From Prochlorococcus sp. AG-409-I11 (GTDB lineage: Bacteria; Cyanobacteriota; Cyanobacteriia; PCC-6307; Cyanobiaceae), in contig QCJX01000010.1 in assembly GCA_003215725.1 (NCBI GenBank), forward strand, positions 1 through 46,736: a DNA stretch of 46,736 nt. Reading direction: 5' to 3'. Each line of letters starts with the position of its first letter. Positions within the stretch are counted from its first letter, which is position 1. The notes under the pieces were generated by a model. That model was not told where the DNA came from and made no database searches. It was given only the letters and a program-made list of their open reading frames with translations. Shown here piece after piece: positions 17,011 through 25,377 of the stretch. The position numbers were made by a program, and so were the translations under genes.

Positions 17011-18303
17011 ATGGCTATGTCTAAATTGCGCCCTTTGCCAACCACTGGTGCCCTCACTGGAATTCTTGAGGCACTAGCATTTTTCCGCGATCCTACCTTC
17101 GCTCAAAGGCGATTTGATCGTCTGGGGAATGTCTTTGAGACATCAATGCTTGGTCAGCCAATGGTGTTCATTCAGGGGAACAAAGCTATTGCTGATTTAT
17201 TGTCTCAACCGGAGGCGATCGAAGGTTGGTGGCCTGAGAGTGTTCAACAACTTTTAGGTAGCCATTCACTAGCAAACCGCAATGGAGCATCTCATAAAGC
17301 AAGGAGAAGGGTAGTAGCCCAGTTATTCTCATCTTCAGCACTTCAACGCTATAGCCCTGGCATTATCAACTTAATTGATGAGCTCGGCGAAGAACTAAAA
17401 GCCGCAAAAGCGCCTCTCCCTTTGGCTGAGAGAATGCGACGTTTCGCGTTCTCTGTTATCGCGACAACTGTTCTTGGACTGGAGGGTAATGATCGTGACA
17501 AGTTATTTTCTGATTTCGAAATCTGGACCAAGGCTCTCTTCTCAATTCCCCTCGCTCTTCCAGGCAGTCCCTTTGCCAAAGCTCTCAAGGCAAGAAAACG
17601 TTTAATTGAAAAACTTCAAGAAATAGTTAACCAACCTATCAATAGCAAAGGTGGCTTGGATTTACTTGCAGGAGGTCTTGATGAAGCAGGCCTTCCTTTC
17701 GCAGATGAAGATTTAGGAGAACAACTACTTCTACTGTTATTTGCTGGATATGAAACCACAGCTTCTGCGTTGAGCTGCTTAATGCGGGAATTACTTCTCA
17801 ATCCACAATTGGAAACATGGCTTCGTAAAGAAATCGATACTCTGGATTGGCCTCCAACTCCTGAGCAGGCAACTATGGCTTACGACCCTACCCATGCGCA
17901 AAGACTCGATGCTCTCGTAAAAGAAGTAATGCGATTCACTCCACCAGTAGGTGGTTTTTTTCGCCGCACCAAGAAATCCTTGGTCTTAGATGACATTGTC
18001 GTTCCTAATAATCGTGTAGTGCAAGTAGCTTTAATTGCTTCTAACCGTCATGGGATTGGTGATCTAGATATCTTTAGACCACAACGTCATCTAGAGAATG
18101 AATGTTCTTTAAGCCTGATGCCTTTCGGTGGAGGCGAACGTGTATGCCTTGGCAAATCGTTAGCTGAACTTGAGATTCGACTGATGGTTGTTGGGTTATT
18201 TCGTAAATTGCAACTTGAAGTTATCCCGGATCAAGACTTCACCCTGCGGCAGATTCCCAGTCCATCTCCTCGTGATGGGTTATTAGTAAAAGTAAGAGGA
18301 TGA
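17011..18303 (+). CDS. Cytochrome P450 (CYP120-like)
   Basis: A 430-residue heme monooxygenase of bacterial type. Visible motifs are the I-helix oxygen-binding AGYETT (residues 245-250), ExxR as EVMR (305-308), and the heme loop FGGGERVCLG with the thiolate Cys379. The general look is nearest to cyanobacterial CYP120-type enzymes, which act on retinoid-like or terpenoid substrates; the actual substrate is unknown. It has no membrane anchor. Electron partners are not encoded nearby. GC in sampled lines is 45-55%, above the local average. It starts with ATG 17011; an ATG two codons later is also possible. Confidence 0.92.
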   Translation: MAMSKLRPLPTTGALTGILEALAFFRDPTFAQRRFDRLGNVFETSMLGQPMVFIQGNKAIADLLSQPEAIEGWWPESVQQLLGSHSLANRNGASHKARRRVVAQLFSSSALQRYSPGIINLIDELGEELKAAKAPLPLAERMRRFAFSVIATTVLGLEGNDRDKLFSDFEIWTKALFSIPLALPGSPFAKALKARKRLIEKLQEIVNQPINSKGGLDLLAGGLDEAGLPFADEDLGEQLLLLLFAGYETTASALSCLMRELLLNPQLETWLRKEIDTLDWPPTPEQATMAYDPTHAQRLDALVKEVMRFTPPVGGFFRRTKKSLVLDDIVVPNNRVVQVALIASNRHGIGDLDIFRPQRHLENECSLSLMPFGGGERVCLGKSLAELEIRLMVVGLFRKLQLEVIPDQDFTLRQIPSPSPRDGLLVKVRG

Positions 18304-18393
18304 GATGGCCCCAACCAAGCCTGGACATCAACTTTCAAAAGAGAAGGCTATCGACATTTTGAAGTCAAGCAATATGGAAGAGAAAACTAGGGT

Positions 18394-18421
18394 TTGACAA
18401 TGAAAATGGTTATCGTTTTCA
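18394..18421 (+). promoter_or_regulatory. Zur-like operator with adjacent -35 box
   Basis: A 21-bp near-palindrome at 18401-18421 has arms TGAAAATGG and CGTTTTCA about a TTAT centre, close to the Zur/Fur-family operator type of cyanobacteria. A TTGACA hexamer at 18394-18399 abuts it, so a bound repressor would cover the promoter. The next gene, a CobW-like GTPase, begins 42 bp downstream, which fits zinc control. Binding is not proven. Confidence 0.55.
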
Positions 18422-18462
18422 TCTTCTGATATTTTAGTAGGGCGATTGTAATTGTCCAAAGA

Positions 18463-19248
18463 ATGAGCCAGACATGGCTGATCTCGGGTTCGCCAGGCTG
18501 CGGCAAAACCAGCTGGATTCTCAAAACAATGCGAAGCCATCAAGGCAAATGCGGATATTTGCGACTAGATGGCTATCCCTTTAACGGGCTAGAGCAGGTA
18601 TCTGACTCAGGAATCGATAAGGCATTTCTCAAGGATCAATTCCCTGAACTAATAGATCTATCGGATTCCCATCATGCCCCCAGATCGCAACAAGGCGACC
18701 TGCTCACATTGATTGAGCTTCCACAGTTCCAGGCTCCTCAGCATGCAGGCCTAACGGGTATAGATCCTCGCATCAAAAATCAGCTTGAAGCCTTGCGACT
18801 TCATCCTGACAGGCATCTCCACTTTGGTCGGGATCCTGAATTACCAAACAAAGACACATTGGAATTCAAAAAGCTTGAATCTTTCAGCCTCAGTCTTAAT
18901 GCCAGCGTCTGGGATCCACCCAGTCTGAATACCTTGTGGTTCGAGCTAGTGAACGGAGCCTATGGCGACGTCTATCGAGCTAAAGCCTTGATGAACTTGC
19001 CAGATGGGCGATCTATGTTCTTCAACTGGATCGTGAGTCAAGAAAGCTCACAGTTCCTTCCACTTGAAGAAATTTCAGCTCCAAATGGCAGGCCTGCCAG
19101 CTTGTCGGAGCTTGTCGTGCAAGGAAAACATCTTGATGGCTTACGTATTCAATCAACGATCGACCTCTGCCTACTAAACGATGCCGTACTTGAGATGCAT
19201 CAAATGCCTCTTAGGGATCGACAAAAAGAAGCTATTCCCTCAACTTAA
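18463..19248 (+). CDS. CobW-like P-loop protein (putative metal chaperone GTPase)
   Basis: A 261-residue protein with a Walker A motif GSPGCGKTS at residues 9-17. Its C-terminal half (GAYGDVYRAKALMNLPDGRS and following) resembles the CobW C-terminal domain. The CxCC metal motif typical of CobW/ZNG1 proteins was not seen, and the protein is shorter than the usual 320-400 residues. Family members insert metals into enzymes under zinc limitation. The upstream Zur-like operator supports that role. It overlaps no other gene but is five bases from the following phosphoesterase gene. Confidence 0.65.
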   Translation: MSQTWLISGSPGCGKTSWILKTMRSHQGKCGYLRLDGYPFNGLEQVSDSGIDKAFLKDQFPELIDLSDSHHAPRSQQGDLLTLIELPQFQAPQHAGLTGIDPRIKNQLEALRLHPDRHLHFGRDPELPNKDTLEFKKLESFSLSLNASVWDPPSLNTLWFELVNGAYGDVYRAKALMNLPDGRSMFFNWIVSQESSQFLPLEEISAPNGRPASLSELVVQGKHLDGLRIQSTIDLCLLNDAVLEMHQMPLRDRQKEAIPST

Positions 19249-19253
19249 TCGCC

Positions 19254-20069
19254 ATGAATCACGCAATTATCTCCTGTCTACACGCCAATCTCCCTGCAGC
19301 GGAAGCTGTCTTGAATGACATTGATAGGCAAGGGATTGACACCATTACCTGTCTTGGTGATCTAGTGGGCTATGGCCCCCAGCCCAACGAAGTAGTTGAG
19401 CTGATACGAAAGCGTGACATCGCTACCTGCCAGGGCTGCTGGGATGAAGATATCATCGATGGTCTTAATGCCTGCGAGTGCAGCTACCCTTCTCAGCTAG
19501 CAGAAAGACGTGGGCACCTAGCCCACCAATGGACAGATGATCAGCTAACGGACGAAAACAAAAGTTTTTTGGCCAGCCTCCCAACCTCATTACGTCGTGA
19601 TCGACTCCTCTTCGTGCATGGCAGTCCCAACAGTCAGCATGAGTATCTTCTGCCGGACATGGATGCATTTGCGGCTCTCGAGCGAGTAGAAACAGCGGGG
19701 GCCGATATTCTGTTTTGCGGGCATACCCACCAGCCTTATGTACGTGAGTTGAGAGATGGATCTATTCGTGTGCGTTTACAAAATGCTGACCATGACTGCG
19801 ATCAGGGTGAAGAACTGACCCTGCCGATGCGCAAAATCGTCAATGCTGGATCAGTGGGCGAGCCACGTCATGGAAGTACCAATGCCACCTATGTAATACA
19901 CAACGATGCAACTGATGAAGTTGAGATAAAAGAGGTGCCCTATGACGTTGGTCAAACCTGTCAAGCGATTGTCGAGGCAGGGCTACCGAAAGTCTTTGCA
20001 TGGCGACTGAGTCATGGTTTTGAATTCGCCGAACAGGCCGAAGATGCAAGTCATGTATGTGAACGATGA
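19254..20069 (+). CDS. Metallophosphoesterase with altered metal ligands
   Basis: A 271-residue calcineurin-type phosphoesterase. Conserved blocks are GDLVGYGP (Asp36), VHGSP and CGHTHQP. The usual N-terminal D-x-H reads ISCLHAN, with Cys8 replacing the metal-binding Asp, and the usual G-N-H-D reads GCWD, with Cys62 in place of Asn and Trp63 in place of His. The fold is thus kept, but the dinuclear site has two thiols. The gene overlaps the next by four bases (ATGA). Substrate unknown; it could use a different metal or be a low-activity form. GC is about 50%. Confidence 0.85.
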   Translation: MNHAIISCLHANLPAAEAVLNDIDRQGIDTITCLGDLVGYGPQPNEVVELIRKRDIATCQGCWDEDIIDGLNACECSYPSQLAERRGHLAHQWTDDQLTDENKSFLASLPTSLRRDRLLFVHGSPNSQHEYLLPDMDAFAALERVETAGADILFCGHTHQPYVRELRDGSIRVRLQNADHDCDQGEELTLPMRKIVNAGSVGEPRHGSTNATYVIHNDATDEVEIKEVPYDVGQTCQAIVEAGLPKVFAWRLSHGFEFAEQAEDASHVCER

Positions 20070-20779
20070 TTGAAAGATGGGCACTAGTAAGTGGTTTACG
20101 TGGAGATCTCGAGACCTATGACCTAATTCAACGGGATCTAAAGAAGACTCGTGGAGTTACATCCTTATTTGTCCTTGGAGACCTAGTCGGACCTGAACGC
20201 AACTGTGACGCACTGTTAGATCGACTAAAAAATCCCCATCGCGGCGATTTAAAACCAGATTGCATCTATGGCTGGTGGGAAGAGCAACTACTTGCAGAGC
20301 GTGGGTTTCGTGGTGAACGCAAAGCTGATGCTCTGCGGCTTAGCCAAGGAGAAGACGTAGTCAATGCACTGCTAAATACTGTTAATCCTTCTAATCTGAA
20401 CTGGCTGGCTTCACTGCAATTTGGCTTCATTGAACTTGACTGTGCACTCATCCATGGAAGCTCTTCAGACGTAGGTGACAACCTCACATCTGAAACGTCT
20501 CCACTGATCCTCCTTGATCGACTCACCCGTCTCAATGTGAACAGACTGTTCACAGCGCGCAGTACTAAACAATTTCATCTTGAACTGACTGGAGGAGGAA
20601 TCAATTCACAAGTAAAGGATCTGAACGGTAAACGTGAACAACAACAGGAAGTTCCTAAGCGAAGCGTGATTGGCATTGGAGCTGGTTTGAATTACACCCT
20701 CTATGACGTTGGCAGTGATAAAACGCACTTCCTTACCGCCGGCAGCAAAACAAATCCCAAGAGGAAGGGTTTCGCATAA
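20066..20779 (+). CDS. Degenerate metallophosphoesterase paralogue
   Basis: A 237-residue product aligns by eye with the upstream phosphoesterase: SGLRGDLETYDLI for the first motif, FVLGDLVGPERNCD for the second, YGWWEEQLL for GNHD, IHGSSSD for VHGSP, and TARSTKQF for GHTH. Most metal ligands are lost, so it is probably a noncatalytic partner or regulator of the first protein. Translation is coupled by an ATGA overlap. The alternative, a decaying duplicate, is not favoured because the frame is intact. Confidence 0.65.
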   Translation: MIERWALVSGLRGDLETYDLIQRDLKKTRGVTSLFVLGDLVGPERNCDALLDRLKNPHRGDLKPDCIYGWWEEQLLAERGFRGERKADALRLSQGEDVVNALLNTVNPSNLNWLASLQFGFIELDCALIHGSSSDVGDNLTSETSPLILLDRLTRLNVNRLFTARSTKQFHLELTGGGINSQVKDLNGKREQQQEVPKRSVIGIGAGLNYTLYDVGSDKTHFLTAGSKTNPKRKGFA

Positions 20780-20831
20780 AAACCTTCCTTACTTGTCCAA
20801 GGCCGAGGTTACATCAATAAAACTTGATTAA

Positions 20832-20847
20832 ATCAACATTATTTGAT
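20832..20847. promoter_or_regulatory. ArsR-type operator upstream of pstS
   Basis: ATCAACATTATTTGAT fits ATCAA-N6-TTGAT. A further half-site TTGAT at 20824-20828 precedes it. The same motif occurs twice between the arsR and GAPDH genes, so ArsR probably also controls pstS. It lies 30 bp before the pstS ATG. Confidence 0.6.
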
Positions 20848-20877
20848 TAGAGTAGGGAGGTTAGTGCTTCTAGGCCA

Positions 20878-21878
20878 ATGTCCTTCGCAAAGAAGGTTTT
20901 CATTTTCTCTTCTATCCTTGCCGCTACCACAGGACTAATTGCTTGTGGGTCACTGATGCAACCTCCAGTGTTCGCCTAAGTGGTGCAGGTGCAACCTTCC
21001 CCGCAAAGGTTTACACACGCTGGTTTTCTGATCTAGCTAAATCTGGTGGGCCAAAGGTTAATTATCAAGCAGTTGGTTCGGGCTCTGGACGCAAAGCTTT
21101 TATTGATGAAACCGTGGATTTTGGTGCCTCGGATGATCCAATGAAAGCGAAAGACATCGCCAAAGTCACTCGTGGCCTAGTTCAAATTCCTATGGTGGGA
21201 GGCACCATCGCCTTTGACTACAACAAGCCAGATTGTGATCTCAAGTTGACTCAGAAGCAAGCAGTCAGGGTCGCAATGGGCAATATCAAAGACTGGAGTG
21301 AACTGGGTTGTCCCGCTGAAAAACTCACTTGGGTCCATCGTTCTGATGGTTCAGGTACTACCAAAGCCTTCACCAATTCAATGCAAGCTTTCTCAAATGA
21401 CTCCAGTGAATGGTCTCTAGGTACTGGAAAATCTGTTAAATGGCCTGCTGGAATTGGCGGCAAAGGGAATGCTGGTGTGGCAGGTTATATCAGCAACACA
21501 CCTGGTGCCATTGGCTATGTCAACCAGTCATATATCAAAGGTGTAGTCAAGGCTGCTGCTCTTCAAAACTTGTCTGGCGAGTATTTGAAGCCAACCACAG
21601 CTACAGGTGCTACCGCACTCAACGGCATTCGACTAGACCAAAACTTGGCTGGTCAAAATCCCAATCCAACTGCAAAAGGTGCTTATCCAATTGCTACATT
21701 GACCTGGATCTTAGCCTATGAGACAGGTAATGGCTCTAAGACGGAAGCCATTAAAGAAGCTTTAAACTACCTATTAAGCGGTAAGGCTCAAAACAAAGCC
21801 CCTTCACTTGGCTTTGTTCCTCTGAAGGGTGACATCCTTAATAAGGCACGCGCTGCCGTAAATAGGATTAGAAACTGA
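20878..21878 (+). pseudogene. pstS: PstS phosphate-binding lipoprotein with apparent frameshift
   Basis: The mature protein (frame from 20943 onward) is a typical PstS: LSGAGATFPAKVYTRWFSDL, YQAVGSGSGRKAFID, FGASDDPM and HRSDGSGTTKAF bind phosphate. The signal peptide, MSFAKKVFIFSSILAATTGL followed by IACGS with the lipobox, lies in a different frame from ATG 20878 and runs into a stop at about 20979. One extra base near 20950 would join them as ...ACGS-TDATSSVRL. So the copy is frameshifted, or the sequence has an error. A terminator follows. It would feed phosphate, or bind it selectively against arsenate, at the periplasmic side. No pst transporter genes are nearby. Confidence 0.85.
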
Positions 21879-21925
21879 GTTTTAGGGCCAATTTAATAGG
21901 AGCTTTGATCAACTCCAAAATTTTT

Positions 21926-21954
21926 AAGAGGGGTATTTAACCCCTCTTTTTATT
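21926..21954 (+). terminator. Intrinsic terminator after pstS
   Basis: A 9-bp stem AAGAGGGGT / ACCCCTCTT with a five-base loop is followed by TTTTTATT. It lies 48 bp after the pstS stop and may also work for the convergent arsJ transcript. Confidence 0.85.
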
Positions 21955-21990
21955 GGGTATATAAAGATTTGGAATCATTTGATTATGGAC

Positions 21991-23262
21991 TTATAGCGAA
22001 CTTCCTTTAAGCGATACAGAGTTAATTAATGCTGGTAGACGTAAGCTGCTTAGCCATGAGAAGAGCACGAGTAAACTGGAGCAACATAAACAAAGTTGCA
22101 TCCCTATAGTTGCATTCTCTCCAAGAATAAATAAAGCTCCTGAAAGCAATGTCCCAAGAAGCCTACCAGCTGCATTCGCCATGTAATAGAAACCAACATT
22201 CAGACTCACGCTTTCTGCATCGGTATAAGCCAATACCATGTAGGAATGGACAGATGAATTCATTGCAAAAACCACTCCAAAAGCAATTAAGCCCGCGGTA
22301 ATAGCAATGCCTGGATCACTCTGCCTCAACAATGCAATAGCGATGAGTCCAGGAATCGCAGTCAGGACAGCACTCCAAAACTTGACGGTGGAAATTCCTG
22401 GGCTGGATTTCTTTCCCCATATATTCCTTAGAGTGGGCGCTAAAGCCTGCACAAAACCGTAACCAATCAGCCATAGTCCAAGAAAAGCTCCAATCTCTGA
22501 AAAGTTCCAATGAAGAGATGTCTCTAGAAAAACAGGTAATGCAACGACAAACCACACATCTCTAGCTCCAAAGAGAAAAAAACGTGCCATAGAAAGTACG
22601 TTGATCCCCTTGGATTTTGAAAACAGATCTTTAAACATTGGCTTCTCCTTCATACGCCCCATATCACCAGGCAAGACCAGAGTCAAAACAAAAGACAGAG
22701 CCAGGCCAAATGCCATTAGCCCAACGGCCTTATTGAAACCAAAACCAATCAGCAAAACTCCACCCAGAAAAAACCCCACACCCTTGAGAGCATTTTTGGA
22801 ACCTGTTAGAACCGCAACCCATTTAAATAATTGCTTTTTACCTTTCTGTTCTTCTTCCGGCGTTTCAGGAACAACTGTTTTGATTGCACTCTTTGCACTC
22901 ATTTTGTTGAGGTCTTTGGCGATGCCACTGATTGCTTGCGCAACCATGACATAACTAACGCTTAACAACTTTGGCCAACTAGCAGCAACAGGAACCAACA
23001 TCAGTAGAGCAGCTATCTGCAGAAGAGTTCCTGCCCATAGGGTTAGTCGTAAGCCATAGCGAGCACCAATCCAGCCGCCATACAAATTGGTAATGATGCC
23101 AAAGAGCTCATAAAAGAGAAAAAGAAAAGCAATTTCTAAAGCTGTATATCCAAGCTGATGGAAATGAAAGACCACCAACATACGCAGAGCGCCATCAGTA
23201 AGAGTGAACGCCCAATAGTTGGCTGTGACGATCCCGTATTGCTGCAGAGAGGACAATTTCAT
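21991..23262 (-). CDS. arsJ: ArsJ, 1-arseno-3-phosphoglycerate efflux transporter
   Basis: A 423-residue major facilitator transporter with about 12 membrane helices (for example LEIAFLFLFYELFGIITNLY). ArsJ exports the unstable product made by its GAPDH partner from arsenate and glyceraldehyde 3-phosphate, so that arsenate leaves the cell without reduction. The assignment rests on MFS form plus the adjacent GAPDH and arsR, the standard ArsJ context. It starts 11 bp after the GAPDH stop, on one operon read leftward, and converges on pstS. Confidence 0.88.
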   Translation of the reverse strand: MKLSSLQQYGIVTANYWAFTLTDGALRMLVVFHFHQLGYTALEIAFLFLFYELFGIITNLYGGWIGARYGLRLTLWAGTLLQIAALLMLVPVAASWPKLLSVSYVMVAQAISGIAKDLNKMSAKSAIKTVVPETPEEEQKGKKQLFKWVAVLTGSKNALKGVGFFLGGVLLIGFGFNKAVGLMAFGLALSFVLTLVLPGDMGRMKEKPMFKDLFSKSKGINVLSMARFFLFGARDVWFVVALPVFLETSLHWNFSEIGAFLGLWLIGYGFVQALAPTLRNIWGKKSSPGISTVKFWSAVLTAIPGLIAIALLRQSDPGIAITAGLIAFGVVFAMNSSVHSYMVLAYTDAESVSLNVGFYYMANAAGRLLGTLLSGALFILGENATIGMQLCLCCSSLLVLFSWLSSLRLPALINSVSLKGSSL

Positions 23263-23273
23263 TTGGTTATCTT

Positions 23274-24302
23274 TTAACCTTTGCTATCTAGATTCACGAC
23301 ATAAGAAGTTAGGTCTGCCATACGACAGCTGTAACCCCATTCATTGTCATACCAGGCAAAAACTTTTAATTGATTGCCATCTATAACCATTGTGGACAAA
23401 GCATCAATAATTGAACTGCGTGAATCATTCACGTAGTCAATGGAGACTAAGGGCCTTTCTTCATAGCCAAGAATGCCTTTCAAATCTCCTTCGGAGGCAC
23501 TTTTAAAAGCTTGGTTCGCTTCTTCTTCGGAGATTTTGCGATTTAATTCAAAGACAGCATCCGTGAGAGAAGCATTAAGGAGTGGAACACGAACAGCATG
23601 TCCGTTTAATTTGCCTTGAAGCTCGGGGAAAATCATTCCTATAGCTTTAGCCGAACCAGTTGTAGTGGGAATGAGGCTTTGAATACTGCTGCGTGCTCGC
23701 CTTAAGTCGGCTTTAAAAGAGTCAATTGGAACCTGTGTATTAGTGATGTCATGAAGAGTGGTAATGGCTCCATGCATGATTCCAAAGTTTTCATTGACGA
23801 CTTTTACGATTGGCGCCAAGCAGTTAGTTGTGCAAGAAGCAGCTGTGACAACACGATGAATATTTGGGTCATACAGATTGTGGTTAATTCCATAGACGAT
23901 GTTGAGTGCTTCTTCTCCTGCAACTTGTCCTGTTACTGGACAAGCAACAATGACCTTACTTAGCCCGAGTTTGTCGAAATATGGGCTAAGGGCTTCTGGA
24001 GTTTTGTTCTTACCCGAGCAATCCAAGACAATATCTACCCCTGCATCTCTCCATGGGCAAAGGGTGAAATCACTTTCCTGGGCGTAGCTCAAAACATGTT
24101 CATCAATCAGTATTTGAGACAGGTCAGATCGAATCGAATGAGTCCAACGCCCATGAACAGAATCAAACTCAAGCAAATGCGCAGCAACTTTTGCATCACC
24201 AGCAGGATCATTAATCTGAACTAACTCAATATTTGGTCGACCCCATAAAGCACGAAAAACAAGACGACCTATGCGCCCAAATCCATTGATTCCAATTCGC
24301 AT
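23274..24302 (-). CDS. ArsJ-associated glyceraldehyde-3-phosphate dehydrogenase
   Basis: A GAPDH of 342 residues from ATG 24302; TTG 24311 is the alternative. The Rossmann motif is [20 protein letters not shown]. The catalytic cysteine is Cys157 in [11 protein letters not shown], and LHDITNTQ is the variant segment characteristic of this class. The C-terminal block [12 protein letters not shown] is present. In this system it makes 1-arseno-3-phosphoglycerate for export by ArsJ. It is divergent from arsR and shares its operator region. Confidence 0.9.
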   Translation of the reverse strand: MRIGINGFGRIGRLVFRALWGRPNIELVQINDPAGDAKVAAHLLEFDSVHGRWTHSIRSDLSQILIDEHVLSYAQESDFTLCPWRDAGVDIVLDCSGKNKTPEALSPYFDKLGLSKVIVACPVTGQVAGEEALNIVYGINHNLYDPNIHRVVTAASCTTNCLAPIVKVVNENFGIMHGAITTLHDITNTQVPIDSFKADLRRARSSIQSLIPTTTGSAKAIGMIFPELQGKLNGHAVRVPLLNASLTDAVFELNRKISEEEANQAFKSASEGDLKGILGYEERPLVSIDYVNDSRSSIIDALSTMVIDGNQLKVFAWYDNEWGYSCRMADLTSYVVNLDSKG

Positions 24303-24346
24303 GCAAGACAATTGTAGAAAAACCGAAGAGCCCCAAGAAGCAACTC

Positions 24347-24380
24347 ATCAACTTATTTTGATATATCAAATCCACTTGAT
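24347..24380. promoter_or_regulatory. Two tandem ArsR operators
   Basis: ATCAACTTATTTTGAT (24347-24362) and ATCAAATCCACTTGAT (24365-24380) both fit ATCAA-N6-TTGAT. They are two bases apart and lie between divergent gapdh-arsJ and arsR. This is the operator form I associate with cyanobacterial ArsR. Repression of both directions, lifted by arsenite or arsenic compounds, is expected. Confidence 0.75.
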
Positions 24381-24439
24381 GAAAGCAAATTCTCAAATTC
24401 TTATAAAATGAAATCGATATTTCTTTGGCTGCTTCGTTA

Positions 24440-24760
24440 ATGGGTTCAGTCGTAGCCCAATCACAGGCGAGAGACCTGCTTAAAGCTTTGGCGGATCCTC
24501 TGAGATTGCAAATCATTGAATCCTTGTCTAGCGGAGAAAAATGTGTCTGCGATCTCATTCAAGAGATAGGTCTTGCTCAATCCAAGATTTCCTTTCACCT
24601 TAAGGTCCTTAAAGAATCTGGCCTTATCACTGATAGGCAAAGTGGGCGCTGGGTTTACTACAAACTCGATATAGGCGCATTAAATGAATTACAACTTTGG
24701 CTAAAACAACTCACACAAGACTGTCAGGAATCATCAGCTAGCTGTGAAAACAATGCGTAA
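24440..24760 (+). CDS. arsR: ArsR family arsenic-responsive repressor
   Basis: A winged-helix repressor of 106 residues from ATG 24440, or 111 from TTG 24425. The metalloid site is CVC in GEKCVCDLIQEIGL, and the recognition helix is SKISFHLKVLKESGLI. The C-terminal tail CQESSASCENNA has two more cysteines that could join the binding site. It is divergent from the gapdh-arsJ operon, with two ATCAA-N6-TTGAT operators between. I chose the ATG because no ribosome site favours the TTG. Confidence 0.92.
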   Translation: MGSVVAQSQARDLLKALADPLRLQIIESLSSGEKCVCDLIQEIGLAQSKISFHLKVLKESGLITDRQSGRWVYYKLDIGALNELQLWLKQLTQDCQESSASCENNA

Positions 24761-24851
24761 TGCTGAGGCACAATGAAGGCAGGCTTAATACCTACTAGCA
24801 GGTTCCATACACACCAAATACACACCCTGCAATTCACTAAAAACCCTTGCT

Positions 24852-25325
24852 ATGACTGAGAGTATCTCCTACTGGCTAATGAAGAGTGAGCCAGATGCTT
24901 ACGGGATTGATGATCTCCAGCAAGAGAAATCCACTCTATGGGATGGTATTCGCAATTACCAAGCAAGAAATTTTATGCGTTCAATGAAAATAAAAGATAA
25001 AGCTTTCTTTTATCATTCAAATTGCAAGCAGCCAGCGATAGTTGGATTAATGGAAGTAATGGAAACTCATTTAACAGATCCTACCCAGTTTGACAAAAAC
25101 TCAAAATATTTTGATCAAAAATCCTCTCCTGAAAACCCTAAGTGGGATTGCGTAAGACTAAAGTATTTAGGAAGATATAAAAAAGTACTTAGCTTACAAG
25201 AAATCAAAGAAAACTATCAATCACAAAAGCTTCAGTTAATAAGGAAAGGAAATAGACTATCAATAATGCCTATCTCAGTTCAAATAGCCATAGAATTCAA
25301 AGAAAGACTTGGTGAATTATCCTAA
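24852..25325 (+). CDS. EVE domain protein (DUF55/THYN1-like)
   Basis: A 157-residue single EVE domain, a PUA-related fold that reads modified bases in DNA or RNA. The signature is YWLMKSEPDAYGIDDL, LWDGIRNYQARNFMR and AFFYHSNCKQPAIVGLMEV. The C-terminal half is more basic. Some EVE proteins act with restriction or RNA-modification systems; no such gene is adjacent here. Starts with ATG. A partial match to the dispersed repeat (CTACTGGCTAATGAA) falls inside the YWLMK codons and may be chance. Confidence 0.9.
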   Translation: MTESISYWLMKSEPDAYGIDDLQQEKSTLWDGIRNYQARNFMRSMKIKDKAFFYHSNCKQPAIVGLMEVMETHLTDPTQFDKNSKYFDQKSSPENPKWDCVRLKYLGRYKKVLSLQEIKENYQSQKLQLIRKGNRLSIMPISVQIAIEFKERLGELS

Positions 25326-25377
25326 GTATATTCTATCCAAAATGTTATTTAAGTCTAAAAAGAAAGCAATGTTGGAT

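Noticed and set aside
18328-18543. Minus-strand 71-aa frame over the cobW start
   Set aside because: It covers the probable promoter and operator of the cobW operon and the start of that gene; a shadow frame.
20821-20850. Pho box before pstS
   Set aside because: No tandem CTTAACCT-like repeats were found; the palindromic half-sites fit the ArsR motif better.
24869-24883. Sixth copy of the AACTACTGGCTAATGAA motif
   Set aside because: It encodes the conserved YWLMK segment of the EVE protein, so it is best explained by coding sequence.
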